This document shows positions 24,482 through 37,700 of a stretch of 64,000 bases of DNA, piece by piece. Under the pieces are notes generated by a model, which saw nothing but the letters and a program-made list of their open reading frames with translations, ran no database searches and was not told the origin of the DNA. Made by a program: the position numbers and the translations under genes. Position 1 is the stretch's first letter. Each line of letters opens with the position of its first letter. Source of the stretch: Diploscapter coronatus. Lineage: Eukaryota; Nematoda; Chromadorea; Rhabditida; Rhabditidae. The DNA is taken from contig OZ038422.1 in the NCBI GenBank assembly GCA_964036155.1, positions 8,517,201 to 8,581,200 of the forward strand. The letters are read 5' to 3'.

Positions 24482-27030
24482 TCAAAGAGGACCCATACCG
24501 ACTGTTTCGAAGACGTAATCCCACAAAGATGTTGAAATCCCGTAACCTGGAATTTAATATATGAAATTGGGTTGAAAGCCGCCTCTTGATATTTGTCAAT
24601 TCAGCTGTTTATCACACAGATCTGCATTATCCAAAGATATGAAGTCAGCGCGTAAATTCAAGAATAAAAGCATATAGGGAAGAAAAACAGTTCTAATGAA
24701 TATTTTTAGGTATCCGTAAAGATTATACCTGCATCGTAATCCTTGAAGTGATGATTGTGGTGATAGACCTTCCTGAAGTGCATATTCGAGTGGACCTTCG
24801 GCTGACCGTGGTGAAGGTAGAAATGGATCATGTCGTAACACACGTAACCGAACAGCTTTCCGCTGCCGAATGCACAAAACACTGGCCTGGAAATAGTCAA
24901 TGCTATTCTCGAAGATCAATTTTCAATTTTTTAAAAGATTTTGTTAGATTTCAAAAAAATAGGAGTACTTTATGAACATCTTGCAGATAATCAAATGAAC
25001 GACCCACCATGAGAATGTGTTGACGTAGAGAACATAGAAGAATCCGACAATCAATGTGGCAGGCACAGGAGGGAAGACCAGACGATGAGGGTCCATTGGT
25101 GTTTTGTGATGAAGACCTAGAATTTCAAATGAACCAACACACACTGTGTCTTGAAGAGTTACCGTGCAAAAGGAAGTGAAGAAGGAGTTTCTTTCCTGAG
25201 TTCGGATCAGGGTGCCAGTGGAAGACGAATCGATGCAGGAGATACTCGGTGAGTGTCCAGGTGAGCACGCCAACCACGAAGTAAATCGCCCAGACAAAGC
25301 CACCGATAAACAGTCCTCAAATTAGCGATTGAGCTAATTTAATTTTGGAGCAATTTTCTACTTCGAAAATGTTCATTTCGTTCTAATGTATTCCTTTACA
25401 AAATTTTTCATTCTTTCAATGTTCATCGATATCTTTTATATCTGGCAACGTTATTGAATTGGATAATATGTAAGGAACTAATTTCCTGAAGTCTTTTTCT
25501 TAAAATCATCAAAACAGCTCTCCCCTTTCCAACTCATCTTCCTTGTTTCGTCAATCAGAATTTACTTAATATTTCTGTCTTTCTTCTACGAACTGTTCCG
25601 CAACTGCTAGGGGTTTATAAGTAGAACATATTAATTATCGGAGGAAAGCGAATCTGATAGCGTAGATTCTAACTAAGACCAAAAGCTTTTGAGCTATGGG
25701 ACTCACCCCAAAGTGGCCTAAGCCAACCACCTAATTACCTATGATCTGATATATTCAAATCATAAATCATTTCTGTTAAATACCACCATCAGTATTCTTA
25801 TTTTTCTATCTTTTGCATGGTTCATCGCTTGTCACTTTACCAACTCCACTCGAACTCGGAAAAACTACAACAACCTATTTTTTGGTATTTTCATTCGTAG
25901 TTTATATTCGAAAGTTTACATAAGTTTTCGTGTGACAAAATAAGCAGTATGTTGACACACGTGTTTCACTACTTTCTCACGTTTTCTTCAAGTACTGCAC
26001 AAAATATTCTAGGTGTAATGTTTATCTTATCAATTCCCGCCAGACCGTCAATCATCGCATTTCTTCTTTATCAATTCCATTCAACTGCCATGACAAGATT
26101 GTTCCATGGAAACGACGAATCAGTTAGAAACTTTTCAGAGGGATAATTCATAAAAAAAAAAGTAAAATTCAAACCAACCGTATGAATGATAGAATTCACT
26201 GAGAGCGAAGAATGAAAATAGAGCGACGACAGGCAGCCAAACGAGCGGAACCACGTACCAGACTGTGCGGGTCAGAGATTCCAGGAAATCGGAATCGAAT
26301 AATCTGGAAAATCGTCAATTTACTTTAATCAAAATTAACAAATTATTCATTAAGAATCCCTAGCATAACCTCTACCAAATAAATAGTTCTTCAATCGATA
26401 AAACTTGATCTGTCAGCGGTGTTCAAAGAGAAGAATAATTTTCCAATGAGATTAAATACCTGATCGTTCCCTCGTACGGCTGATGAATCCAGGTCCAGTA
26501 TTCGTGTCCTAACTCGGGGATTTTCCCGAGGACTCCTTGCTTCGAGCCCAACTTTGAATCGCCCTAAAAATTGCTTGCTAAACCTAAAATTTAGAAGAAA
26601 ATATGCCTTGTGGTAATTATCGGCATCATAGTTCTCGAGCATTTTGTACGCAGCCTCCGAATGTTCGTGTTTCACCCCGAGGATTCGCTGTTGGCCCTTC
26701 ATGAATTCCTCAACATCTTCTCCGGCCAAGGCTCGCAGTACCTAAAATGGACAATTGAAGAAAAATATAGAAAGCAGCTGAATAAAAATGGGCCGGCAGA
26801 GTCGAAAAATTGTCTAGCAAAATTATTGTTTCAACTTTATTCTAGCTGTTTCTGAAAACAATGCTTTGCGATTCCTAAAATTTGAATACTGCTAGAAAGA
26901 AATTACTAAATTCCTCGACCTTTTCTCCTCCCGGGTGTTTCTTTGCGAACTCCGTTACATCGTACCGCTTGCCCTTGTACTGCAGCAGAATGGGCATCGC
27001 CTTGTCGTTCGGCGTCGTCGTCCGACCCAT
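24482..27030 (-). CDS. fath-1: Fatty acid 2-hydroxylase (cytochrome b5 + sterol-desaturase-like domain)
   Basis: Adds a 2-hydroxyl group to fatty acids used for sphingolipids, at the ER membrane with a di-iron centre. Eight exons: 27030-26920, 26741-26607, 26563-about 26462, 26304-26178, about 25318-25163, about 25119-25005, about 24889-24728, about 24550-24482. Exon 1 ends in the cytochrome b5 haem motif ([10 protein letters not shown]), and exon 2 supplies the second axial-His region ([11 protein letters not shown]). Membrane segments lie around [16 protein letters not shown] and [15 protein letters not shown]. All histidine boxes are present: [16 protein letters not shown] joined to LHHKTP, HFYLHHG and YHHNHHF. 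The end [17 protein letters not shown] fits FA2H. The ATG follows TGTTCAG/AAA, a good trans-splice acceptor. Oddities: intron 2 uses a GC donor (AAG/gcatat) and is only 43 nt; intron 4 is about 860 nt. Confidence 0.95.
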
Positions 27031-27610
27031 TTTCTGAACACTTTGAAATAAAAAATAAAAATATAACAAAACGCGTGAGAAGTTTGAAATTAGTAATGCA
27101 CGTTCGCAGTAAATGCGCCATTGCTATGGAAATGACGCAAAAGCAATGCATTGGCGCAGAACGGGTGAAATGGTGGGAGATAAAGAATTCAAAAGAGAGA
27201 AAGGGGCATGAATGGGTTTAGCAACTGTTTTGCAACAAAACATTTCGGAATTCACCTTGATCTGGAAGATCTGATAAATTTGTATAATCAGAAAAAAAAC
27301 CAGTTTCGATCCGTTAAAAAAACACAAAAAAATACTCAATCAGTGCATGGAAAACATTGCATCACTTGCTACATCAATACAAATTTTCAATAAAGTATTT
27401 ATTTTCGATAAACTCACTAAATCGAGAAGAAAACTAATGAAACATCCAAACAATAATTTGACAAGATTGGGGAGAAATACCGGAAGGCGATAATGAGGAG
27501 GCATGGATAAGTGGAGGGTGAATGAGATCCCGTAAATGGAACTGCTGATGAGGTTGAATTGATCTGAGATGATACCTAGTTTGACTGGTTGAATTCATTC
27601 AATGTATGGG
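27031..27610. other. Intergenic between cku-70 and fath-1
   Basis: About 580 bases separating two minus-strand genes. AT-rich, no exon found. It should hold the cku-70 3' UTR and the fath-1 leader; the acceptor TTCAG just upstream of the fath-1 ATG suggests trans-splicing. Confidence 0.5.
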
Positions 27611-30600
27611 TCATTTGGAGAAGGAGCGTTTGCTGAAGTTGTGCGGCTCGAGGAGCAGAGTGCGCAGACCCTCGACCAGCTGATCTTTCTTCGTCTGTAA
27701 ATTAGAAATTTGAACAATTCACTAATGACACGAGTTGAATCATCATCCAAATGCAGCTCAACAAGTGTAGTTTGACATCCTAATTCCAAGAGTTCGCAAA
27801 TTTAGGTCTTTAGATTCAAATCATTTACCATCTTTCAGAAACAAATTAATGAAGAGTACAATTTCAGATCAATGCATATCAGTTAGGCATTTTCAAAAAT
27901 CAAAATTCTTAAAAATTATAGGAAAGGTTTAGCTTACTCCGGACGGAGGCATGTTGGATTCGTCGTCGATGTGGAGATTGATGATCTCCTTGAGTTTGGG
28001 GACGGTGAATTTCGACAGACTGTCTTCCTCGGCCATCTTGATCAGTTGCTCCTTCGTCAAACTCGAGGGGTCGTCATTCACGGGCTCCTTCTTCGCTCGT
28101 TTCGAAGACGGACCTGCAGCTCCTGAAACAGCCGAGGCTAAATTAGACGAGAAACTATGTAAGAAAGAAATTTTAATCATTTGCTGAAATGCAAGTTATT
28201 GAGCCTAGAAATTTAGTTGTAGCATATGATCAATGGAAGTGAAGATGTTCAGTTTCTCAATCCAGCCGATCAAATCATAAATGAAAAAAGAAGAAATAAA
28301 TGATATTTTCATATTTTTTTTTTTAATTTTTTAGTCTAGAAAGATGAAATTATCCCGCCTTTTCCACTAGCGGTTCTTTTGCTGCCCGCCGCACTCGTCA
28401 TGCCGCCTTCCTCCACTCCAAAGTGCGCTTTGATTTCATTCAGGGCGTCCTTCACTCGGCTCAGTTTGGTTGGATCAGCGAAATATGGCTCTGAAAATAA
28501 TGCATTCTTCCTCAATAGCGATTTTTTTTCAAGATTAAATTCATTTTCTCGAAGGCTTTGATTTTGAAAAATTCGGAATCGAAATCAGAATCTCGAACAG
28601 CCCTGATTTTCTCTATAGCAAATCACGAGTCGCAAGAGCTGAATAAAAGTTAACCTACTGAGGCTGTCCTCGACCTTGATGGAATTGGTGCCGAGAGTCG
28701 AGTCCTCAATCATGGCCTGCATCGAGAGGATTTCTGAAATTCATTTCAACACAAATGAGAAGCAGTGATGAGAAATAGGCTTTGGTTGTGAACACATTCC
28801 ACTCACTCGGATCACTGAACATGTCGGGCGAATAGTGTTTGAGCTTCAGCTTGGAGATGAACGTCTTCGTCACAGACTTGTCGAAATCGTCAGCTAAAGA
28901 AGGCAAGATACTTCCATCTTTGTCAAGAAACCTCTTACGTTCGAACTCGGACTCGGCCATCTTATCGGACAGATCGCGGACGTCTTCGTAGTAGGGCAGG
29001 AATACCGCGTAGAAGCCGGTTGGGTGGTACTTGTTCTGGGATTTGTTTTCAGAGCACCATCTTTCATGGGTGGAAAGTAAGAAAATATTGATCATGGGAT
29101 TTTTTTCTATACACAACTCACTATTATGCTTCATTTCTCTTAGGAATTTATATCATCTCATTTTTATTGTTATGAGAAGGAAATACTCATAACCCGAATA
29201 ACTTGAAGGAATTCTGATTTTCAACCTTGTCTATATTTCTTTAAAAAAAAAAAAAACCCCCCACCTGCACTTCCTCGTGAGTCTTTGCGATGTGAGGAAT
29301 GAGTGCAGCCAGAGCGACCTGCTCGTTGTTTCTGGAGCTGAATCGTACCATCACGGCCATCTGCCTCTCGAAGCAGGTCTCCAGCAGAGTCCGATAGGCG
29401 CGAGAGCTGCCCTCGATTTCCTGAATCGAATTGTCAGAAATAACTGAACAGTTCTAACTAGCATTTTTAGATGAACGAAAATCATTCGAAAGGGGCAGAA
29501 TAACCAGGGAATGTCATCTTTTAGAAAAGCTATATTTTTCTAGCTCATTTAAAAAAAATAAATATCAGTAAATTCTAGAAATGATGCGTGAAGCTAACCT
29601 CATCAGTAGGTCTCAGGAATCTGGAAGTTTTGATGTGTCTGGTGACCCAGGGAATGTCGGCGATCGGCTTGAATCCGAGCATTTGGATGCCTGAAATTCT
29701 TTCGAATAAGCAAATGATTATTCTATTCGTCTACCTTTCTTGTACTTGGAGAGTTGGACGAATTCGTGCATTTTGTTGATGATCTTCTCCCCGCCCAACT
29801 CCACCATGTAGTTCAGCTCCTTCTTCTCGTACTGCTTTTGCTCTCCACTGTCGAAAATGTCGGGATGCTTCTGAAAACCCGAATTTCCTCTCAAATTGCA
29901 GAATTATAAAGTCGGCAGCTTCTTTTATCTTTGTCGAGATCATTGAATTCGTAGATATTGCTAGGAAGATGAATTCAGAAGAGACTTTAGATGAAAAACT
30001 TCTAACCAGAAAAGGAGATGTTGATAACGAATTTTTAAAAAGGCTGTGCAAAATGGAAAAAATACTGAAAAATTGTGGAAATCAGACCTGAAACTTTTTC
30101 TAAAAATTGTCAACCGCAGTTGCGGTTATTTGTTTGCAAGTTGGGTGGCAATTCTTACCTCCGTGAAGTAAGTGCGAGTGGTGGCCGTAGCGAACTTGAC
30201 GCCTCCCGTCTGAATGGCCACCACGCTGGTGATCGGCTTGGCCGGGCGCGCTTGCACGTAGCTGGAATATTACAATTTTGAAATGAACTCATTTTCAGTA
30301 GTAAGAACGAATGACTTTAGACAACATCAATTCTTCATATTCAATTTACAAGCGACTTTAACATATTCGAAATTTCAGGCTTAATAAAATGAGTCGAGTG
30401 ATCAAATAAAGTCATGGACTGATTTCAAAATTTGCTTGCTATTGTCTGTTCAACTTTCTGAACCCTTTCAATTTACCTCAAAACATAGGATTTCAAAGTT
30501 TCTATTAATCTGAAAATCCTCACATGTTGACATTGAACGTGATGTCGGGTCCGAGATGGAACGGAATGGTGGAATAGGCACGGTTGTTGGTGATGTTCTG

Positions 30601-32383
30601 ATGGATTCTGAATACGAAGCTTCATTTTAAATCTAGAATATTCCACTCCAACCTGATGGGGTAGTCAGCCTCGTCGTATTCGAAGCATTCTGGGTCCAGT
30701 TGGTACTGAATTATTTAGAAATGGAAAGTGAGCTTTTAAATTTGAAGCATTTATAAGGACAGCTTCGAGAGCTTTTCTAATGAATAAATAGAAAAATCTG
30801 CAACATTTTGAATATCTAATTTCCCACCCAAGGCTGATCGTTCGGACTGTCTCTGAGCTGCTGCATCTCTTCCTCGTCTTTCCCCAGCAGAATCACCGCA
30901 AATCGACCGATCGTCTTCTTCGCCCTTAATGCGATCGTACTGATCCAATGGCGGCATTTGTTCTGAAAATTGAACATTTTCAGTTTGTCGCGATTTAATA
31001 AAAACTTCCCAAGAATTTACTCGTTTCGATAAAGTTAGGTTATCCAAAAAAAACAATAATAGAATATAAATGGATAAAATTCAGCTTTTTCGACGAATTT
31101 TCGGAATTCTTTGCAATTATCGAGATGAACGATTTTTGTTCAACTCCAGAAATGACTCACGAATTCTTCGTCTTTCGCCTTGGACTTCCAGTTTGGGCCG
31201 AACGGATTCAGATTATTGGTTAAGTAGATCACGGCCTGATGACGTTGGGCAGTTTTTCTGGAAAATGGAGGATAATTAGGTTTTCTTCGAACACCACAAC
31301 CTCATGAAGACAGAGATGCTGTGGAAGAGGGGCTGGGAGAGATCGCAAATCGCATGTCCTCCGCACACAGCGTTGAACGCACTTTCGAGTTTACCGCCTG
31401 AATTTGCGCACACCCATTAAAGCTTTCTTTTGAAAATGAGCAATGTAAAGAAATGATAATTCCTTTTTTTAATTTTCATAGATTTTAGCTAACCAGAAGA
31501 CTTGAAGATATAATAAAGAGAAGGGAACGATAAAGAACAATGTCTAAAAATGAGTTAGAGAATTTCACGGGCTTTATGAATTTTTTGATATGCAGAAAAT
31601 TTACTCACGTTCTCCCTTCTCGATGAGGTTCTTGAGCGTCTGCGCGGCCTGCACAGTGATATGTCCCATGGGGAGAAGCTCCGTGCAGTTCTCGAGTTTC
31701 TCCTCAGTGGCCTGGTCGATGGTCGAATTGACTGTGTTCGTCACGATCACTCCCATCTGGTTCTGCAGCGAGTCGGACAGGGCGGTCTGCAATCGAATTC
31801 ACTCAAGTGCCATATATAATTCTCGCTTTATTTTCAAGAATTTTGCTCTGAAATATTTTCTCTTCCATTTTTATTCTTTTCTCTTGCTATTTTTTTAGAA
31901 GAATGAAGCAAACTATAATGAGCTGCATTATCTCCCAACGTATAGAAATCTCTCGTTTACTCCGCAGGTAGTATAGTTTCTAATTTTAGAAAATTCAAAA
32001 ATTCTATGACGCTACCTTGACGATTCTTCACAACGTTCAGATGAGAGATATGAATTCAAGAAGGATTGCATTAGTTTCATTTTCGATTTTGAAGAAGAGA
32101 ATGATGAATTTCGGAATTTCGTACCTGGACGATTTCGGCATAGATGAGTCTGAGCGCCTTGAGGAAGTCGCACTCTTCGCCCCCTTCCAGCATCTCCTTC
32201 GAGCCGTCCACGAAGAAGAAGGTGTACTGGAAATTCGAAACGATCAATACATCCCTCAAAATGCCTTTGCAAATTTCTCTCAAACTCAAATTTTGCCCTC
32301 TGTATTACACCTCGCACCTTCTTGTTCATGTCCTCCGTCTGCGAGTCCCCGAACTCGTCGTCATCGCCAAAGTCGAAGTCCAT
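27611..32383 (-). CDS. cku-70: Ku70 (XRCC6) DNA-end-binding subunit with C-terminal SAP domain
   Basis: With Ku80, forms the ring that grips double-strand DNA ends in the nucleus for non-homologous end joining. About 17 exons; ATG at 32383, acidic start MDFDFGDDDEFGDSQTEDM. The vWA-like N-domain begins YTFFFVDGSKEMLEGGEECD, as Ku70 does, and continues through LCDLSQP/VFMRKTAQRH and QAVIYLTNNLNPFGPN. The Ku core includes RIHQNITNNRAYSTIPFHLG, VVAIQTGGVKFATATTRTYF and the bridge stretch KKGIQMLGFKPIADIP, then MAVMVRFSSRNNEQVALAAL and YHPTGFYAVFLPYYEDVRDL, with a C-terminal arm (KLKLKHYSPDMFSDP). A nuclear-localisation-like KRAKKEP precedes a SAP DNA-binding motif (LSKFTVPKLKEIINLH). It ends KRSFSK with the stop at 27611-27613. 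It is first in the minus-strand series cku-70, fath-1, nola-3. Confidence 0.92.
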
Positions 32384-33470
32384 TGTTGTGTTGTTGATTG
32401 TTGACGCACTGAAAAATAAAATCTGTAAAAATTCAAGATAAACAATATACAGCAGACGAGCGAAATTGAAAATTCAGAAATTCGAAACGTTTCGTCGTTT
32501 CTACAGCAACCTTGTAAAATGCATGTACAAGTCAGTCTTTTTAATTTTCACGTCTGCTGCAGAGAAATTAACAAAAAGCAGAAATTGAGGTTCATGTAAA
32601 TTCAGAAGGGAGTTAAAAAAAAAATTAGACGAAATTGAGAATTCTGGCTCTAAATTAGAAAAATTTAGAACCCCCCAGCGAAAAAAAAACAATTGCATTA
32701 AAAATGAAAAAAAATCGAACGACAAAGATAAAATTCAAAAAATGACTATTCTTCACTCATCGACTGTCGATTTTTGCCAAGTGATCGTCAATTGATGAAT
32801 TTATTTTTTTCTCGGGTTTTTTCAAAATTTTTAGATAGTTCCTAACTTTCCATAATTCTACTATTGATGATCTATTCCACTAAATCATGTTCTTCGCAGC
32901 TAAAATGATAAACGTAGAGCTGGGAAAAGAAAGAAACAATCGAATATATACTTCTTCCTTATTTTCCCTAGTCAGATCGATCCTTGTACGACAGCAGGGA
33001 TGTACGGACCCGGACTCGGACATTGATTAATGTCTAGATCCGGGTCCGTATATCCCTGACCACAACGTCATTTTCTTTAACAATGGGAAATAACGCCTTT
33101 AATTTATGCATCTTCATTGTAGGATTCTTAGTTTTATCTGAAAGATAAATAAGTGCAAAGATGAAAATGCTAGAGCATGCATGGCTATGAAAATTTGTTT
33201 AATTTCTGAACTATTCATTTGTTAATTAAATAAATAAATTATTTATTATCTATTTCAAATAAATATCGAGATTTTCATAGATCAAATTGTCGTTCGTCGT
33301 TCAGTTATCCTTTGAGAGATATCCAGGAAGTACCACAAGGAGGTAGACGAACACCACTTCCCGCCACACACAGCTGAAAACAAATATTCAGATTTGTTAA
33401 AGTGTATGAAATGGTCTTAATCTCCTATCAAATCACGGAAAAATTTATTGCGAGACTCAGAAGAATTATA
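32384..33470. other. Intergenic / upstream of cku-70
   Basis: AT-rich sequence with no exon recognised. It should contain the cku-70 promoter. A 64-base hairpin at 32995-33058 is listed separately, and a composite tandem repeat begins at about 33474. Confidence 0.5.
32995..33058. repeat. Short palindrome, arms CAGGGATGTACGGACCCGGA
   Basis: The arms, about 25 bases each with a few mismatches, face each other across the loop CATTGATTAATG. The outer end CAGGGATG resembles hAT-type terminal repeats, but no matching 8-bp duplication flanks it. It may be a tiny MITE or a hairpin-forming regulatory element upstream of cku-70. Confidence 0.7.
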
Positions 33471-33473
33471 ATG

Positions 33474-34165
33474 AAAAGTGAACCAAAAGCGAACCAAAAG
33501 ATCAAAATGTATCTGAGACGATTCGTAGCATCAAAATGTATCTGAGATGATTCGTAGCATCAAAAGCGAACTAAAAGCGAACCAGAGCACCAAAAACGCA
33601 TCAAAAGCGAGCCAAAAGATCAAAATGTATCTGAGGCGATTCATAGCATCAAAAGCGAACCAAAAGCGAGCCAAAAGCGAACCAAAAGCGAACCAAAAGC
33701 GAACCAAAAGCGAACCAAAAGCGAACCAAAAGCGCACCAGAGCACCAAAAGCGAACCAAAAGCGAACCAAAAGCGCACCAAAAGATCAAAATGTATCTAA
33801 GACAATTCGTAGCATCAAAATGTATCTAAGACAATTCGTAGCATCAAAATGTATCTGAGGCGATTCATAGCATCAAAATGTATCTGAGGCGATTCATAGC
33901 ATCAAAATGTATCTGAGGCGATTCATAGCATCAAAATGTATCTGAGGCGATTCATAGCATCAAAATGTATCTGAGGCGATTCATAGCATCAAAATGTATC
34001 TGAGGCGATTCATAGCATCAAAATGTATCTGAGGCGATTCATAGCATCAAAATGTATCTGAGGCGATTCATAGCATCAAAATGTATCTGAGGCGATTCAT
34101 AGCACCAAAAGCGAGCCAAAAGCGCACCAGAGCACCAAAAGCGCATCAAAAGTGCGCCGAAAGTG
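33474..34165. repeat. Composite minisatellite: 11-mer AAAAGCGAACC and 29-mer units
   Basis: Two unit types alternate. The 11-mer (AAAAGCGAACC and AAAAGCGCACC variants) occurs about 14 times. The 29-mer begins AAAATGTATCTGAGGCGATT and ends CATAGCATC; from 33846 to 34106 nine copies follow at exactly 29-base spacing, with variants (CTAAGACAATTCG) at 33788 and 33817 and single copies near 33507, 33536 and 33623. Unit lengths not divisible by three cycle through all frames, which leaves open frames on both strands (Lys/Asn/Gln/Arg-rich on plus, Phe/Leu/Trp-rich on minus) that I do not consider genes. Confidence 0.95.
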
Positions 34166-34725
34166 ACTATCGTCCTCCATAGGTCTAGTCCCAGTAACGG
34201 AATGGCTATTATTGAGATTTGGTAACATCATTTTTTCTTGGTTTTTGAATATTCTATCATTATGTATAAAAGTTCGGTACTTTTCTTGAAAAATCAACAA
34301 TTGGTCCTAGTGACTAACTGTTCGGGCATATTAATTACTTATTTCAAAAATCGAATTGTAGTGATAATTCAAGTGGCTCAAAAAAGATAATGATAATTAT
34401 GTTATTTTTGGATCGGAAGGTAAGCTGATACTTGAAAAATAATATTGATCTTCATGATTTTTATACTGCGAAGTGGTATGTTTAAGTTTTTTTTTTTATT
34501 TTTAGTCGAGCTGTGCTCTTCGTTTAAATTCTAGACTAGGACGTCGCATTAGTAATCTTTCAATTAACATCTTTATTCCAATAATTATTTTAAAAAAGAC
34601 AATGAGAAAAAGTGGCTGCTAGCCTAGGAACAAGGTACGAGAAGAGGGAGCCAGGAGAGTGTAAGAAGGGGTGGGCGAAATCTGTTGGTCGTAGAGGGGG
34701 CTTGTATCACGATGCATCCCGATGG

Positions 34726-37700
34726 TCATGTTTCTTCTGGGCCTTGCTGATTACGTACTTCTGAAATCATCTACCTTACAACGAGACCATTTAGCATGTA
34801 AATTGAGTTTCTCGATGACATTTCTACCATTTACCAAAACAGTGACGGCAAGAACGATGCAGTCGCCAAAATCAGTAACCGAGACCCCCTAGCTCAGAAT
34901 TTTCCTTGGAAGTTTCAATTTTCTCGTTACACTTTCAGCGAGTAGTGAAAACAATACTTTCGAATTCCAGCAATTTTCGCATTCTAATTTTAATTTTTAG
35001 TATTTTAGGTAGAATTCAGGATTAGGAAGATTTCGGTTGTCGATTTTGACGATGACATCGCTTTCACCATCATTGATTTGGTAAATGATGGAAATATGAG
35101 CGATAAACTCGATTTACATGCTAACTAGTTTCCTTGTTAGTCATTTTTTTCATTTATTCACGAACATTAGTTAAAGGGTCCAACAAGATGTTGACGTGCG
35201 CTTGACACTGGCATCTACTCGAGGACCGCACCCCTGACAAAAATGCATTTTTCGTGATTAAAGAGGATGATTTTGCATGCCCTAATCCTTAAGGAACATA
35301 CAAATTCATAAAAAGAGCCAAAATTACCGGACTTCGGTTTCCCGGCACGAGTGCACGATACAACTATGCGCGAGTATTTCTTGGTAGGATGTGGGGTGCT
35401 GTGGGAAATTTGCGTTTTGTGATTGATGAGATTTTGGGCGAACGCATAGGCTTGCTCCCAGCTCAAAAAGAAAAATCAGGATGGATTTAAAAATTGCAAT
35501 TGACTATTATTTTTCATGGACTACATTGCAACTCAGGTAAGGAAAAAAACGTTGAAATGGCATAGCTTTTCAGTTTTGAGTTCATTTTCTTATTTTCAAA
35601 AAATGCATAGAATGTCAGGGGTCCAAGAAATTGGTAGCAGTCCCGAGTCTCAAAAATTAGGTGCCCATTAAATAAGTCACGAGAAAGACCCTTGATTCAA
35701 AAAACCCAAAAACTGAGCTTATCCAACCGGGAAAAGGCAAATGAAAAATATCGATAAACAGAATCACTGATTGAAAATGTTGCTTCTCTCAGGTATTCAG
35801 AAAAAATCAAGCGCTATTGATAGGAGGTTAGACATACCTGTCGAACAACCCAGGCACATTCTGTTCATCCGCTGCGATCGCAGAATTGCCCTCAGCATTT
35901 GCTTCGTCCTTGTCCTTTCTTGCTTCTCCACCGCATCCCTGAAATTACGAGATTCAATTGCTGCTCTGAAAACTGGCTCATGAGAATTCGTGGATTACGA
36001 TATCTGGGATTTTGGGTGCTCTTTAAATATTTTCCCAGGTTTTCTTTCTCAATTTCATCAAAACAATTCTTACACTGAAGTTGAACGTGTTCTTGGTGAC
36101 TTTGCTCTGTACTGCATTTTGGACGTTCTGGCTATCCTCAATGGAAGGGAGGTTCTCCAAATGGCGTCTTCTGCGCAAGAAATCGTTTGTTTGTTCCGTT
36201 TGTTTCGATGTCAAATGACTGTGGTAGATCTAAAATCAACCACATCTTTTTTAAGCCTCAAATGAATACGACGCAAAAATCATACAGGGATTTTAAATTT
36301 TGTTGGCAAGATAGTCCCCTGTCTTCTAGCTTTGTATTGGTGCCTGCAGTTATTCTCGATGGCCTCGACAGCGTAGACACTCAGGATGAATCTGAAATCT
36401 CGCTCATTCTTTTTGCGAATATCCCCTCCCTCTTCTTTCTCCACTCACCTTTGGCCACCTGCTTTATCGGTACACCTTTCTGCTATAAACCCAGTGCAGG
36501 CAAGTCTGACCGTAGCCTTTTGATTAACATCAATGGACAAATAATCCTGCAACATATTCATATGTTACTTCTACTATATATAAACGTAGTTACTCTTTTT
36601 ATTTCAATTTTCATTTAAATGTTCTATACCAATTATACAGATCGACTATGGAGGTTTAAAAAAAATTGTTTCAGAAAATTTTAACTTCAAAAAATAGTCT
36701 AAATTAACATTAAATCGATTTTTCAAAATCCTATTTTTATGCAAATATGGGGCTCATTCGACAGAAATTTATACTAATAACGAATATTTAATATTTTAGC
36801 TGATTTAATGGTCTTATCACTGATAACAACTGATAAGCGGCTGATAATCAGAGAGAAGAAGATAATTTCAAATTTTATTCAGAAATCATCAGTACAACGA
36901 TAAACTCTTTGAATTATAGTTTTCATTTCGGGAATAGCGAGATCCTTGGCGAGCCAGAATTTCATTTCAAATAAAAATTCGTGAAAATTGTCAGATAGTA
37001 TAAATTTTGATTCAGCATAATTTTGAATTTGAACCTGATAAAAAGTAGAAATGTCAGGATGCCAAAATTAGCATTCGAATTATGTGTTAGAAATTTCCGA
37101 CCCATCTGGCCGGATTCCTAATTGATAATTATGGAGCATTGTTTCTGTATGATATACTTTAGATTTCTTTCTCAAACTTTGTAGTTGGAAATTTTTCCTA
37201 AAATCCTCAAAAATCGTAATTTTTGGATATCGAGACTCCGGTATCTCGAAAATCAAGGACTCTCCAAAAATTTCCATATCAGACTCTGAAAGTACGATAT
37301 CGATTTGTCTACCACATGTTTCACCGTTTCTCACCAAGTGGTAGCACACGTTAGCATAAATCGTTTAAAAAATGCCTCGGATGAAAAATTTTTGAAAAAA
37401 TTCTAAGTTACGAAGAGAGGTGCAGCAGTCCACCATGAGTCGAAGTTGAATAATGAAATTCATCCACTGAACTATTTTCAGAGGTCTAAAGAGTATTCTG
37501 CTCTGGTAAATACACCAATCATGCTGGTATAAAATTATCCCATGATTATTAATTCCGAAAATTCATTTGGCCTCTCTAAACATAGGCGAGTAAATTGACT
37601 GTTTTTGAATGATCCTAAAGATGATTTTGTTATCTAACTTTTTTTTCTAAACGATTTTATAAATAATGTAAATAATTGAATTTCATATTGAAAAATTAGT

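Noticed and set aside
33547..33858. Lys/Asn/Gln/Arg-rich repeat protein (plus) or Phe/Trp-rich one (minus)
   Set aside because: Both strands are open only because stop codons are absent from the tandem units; no start context or splice signals.
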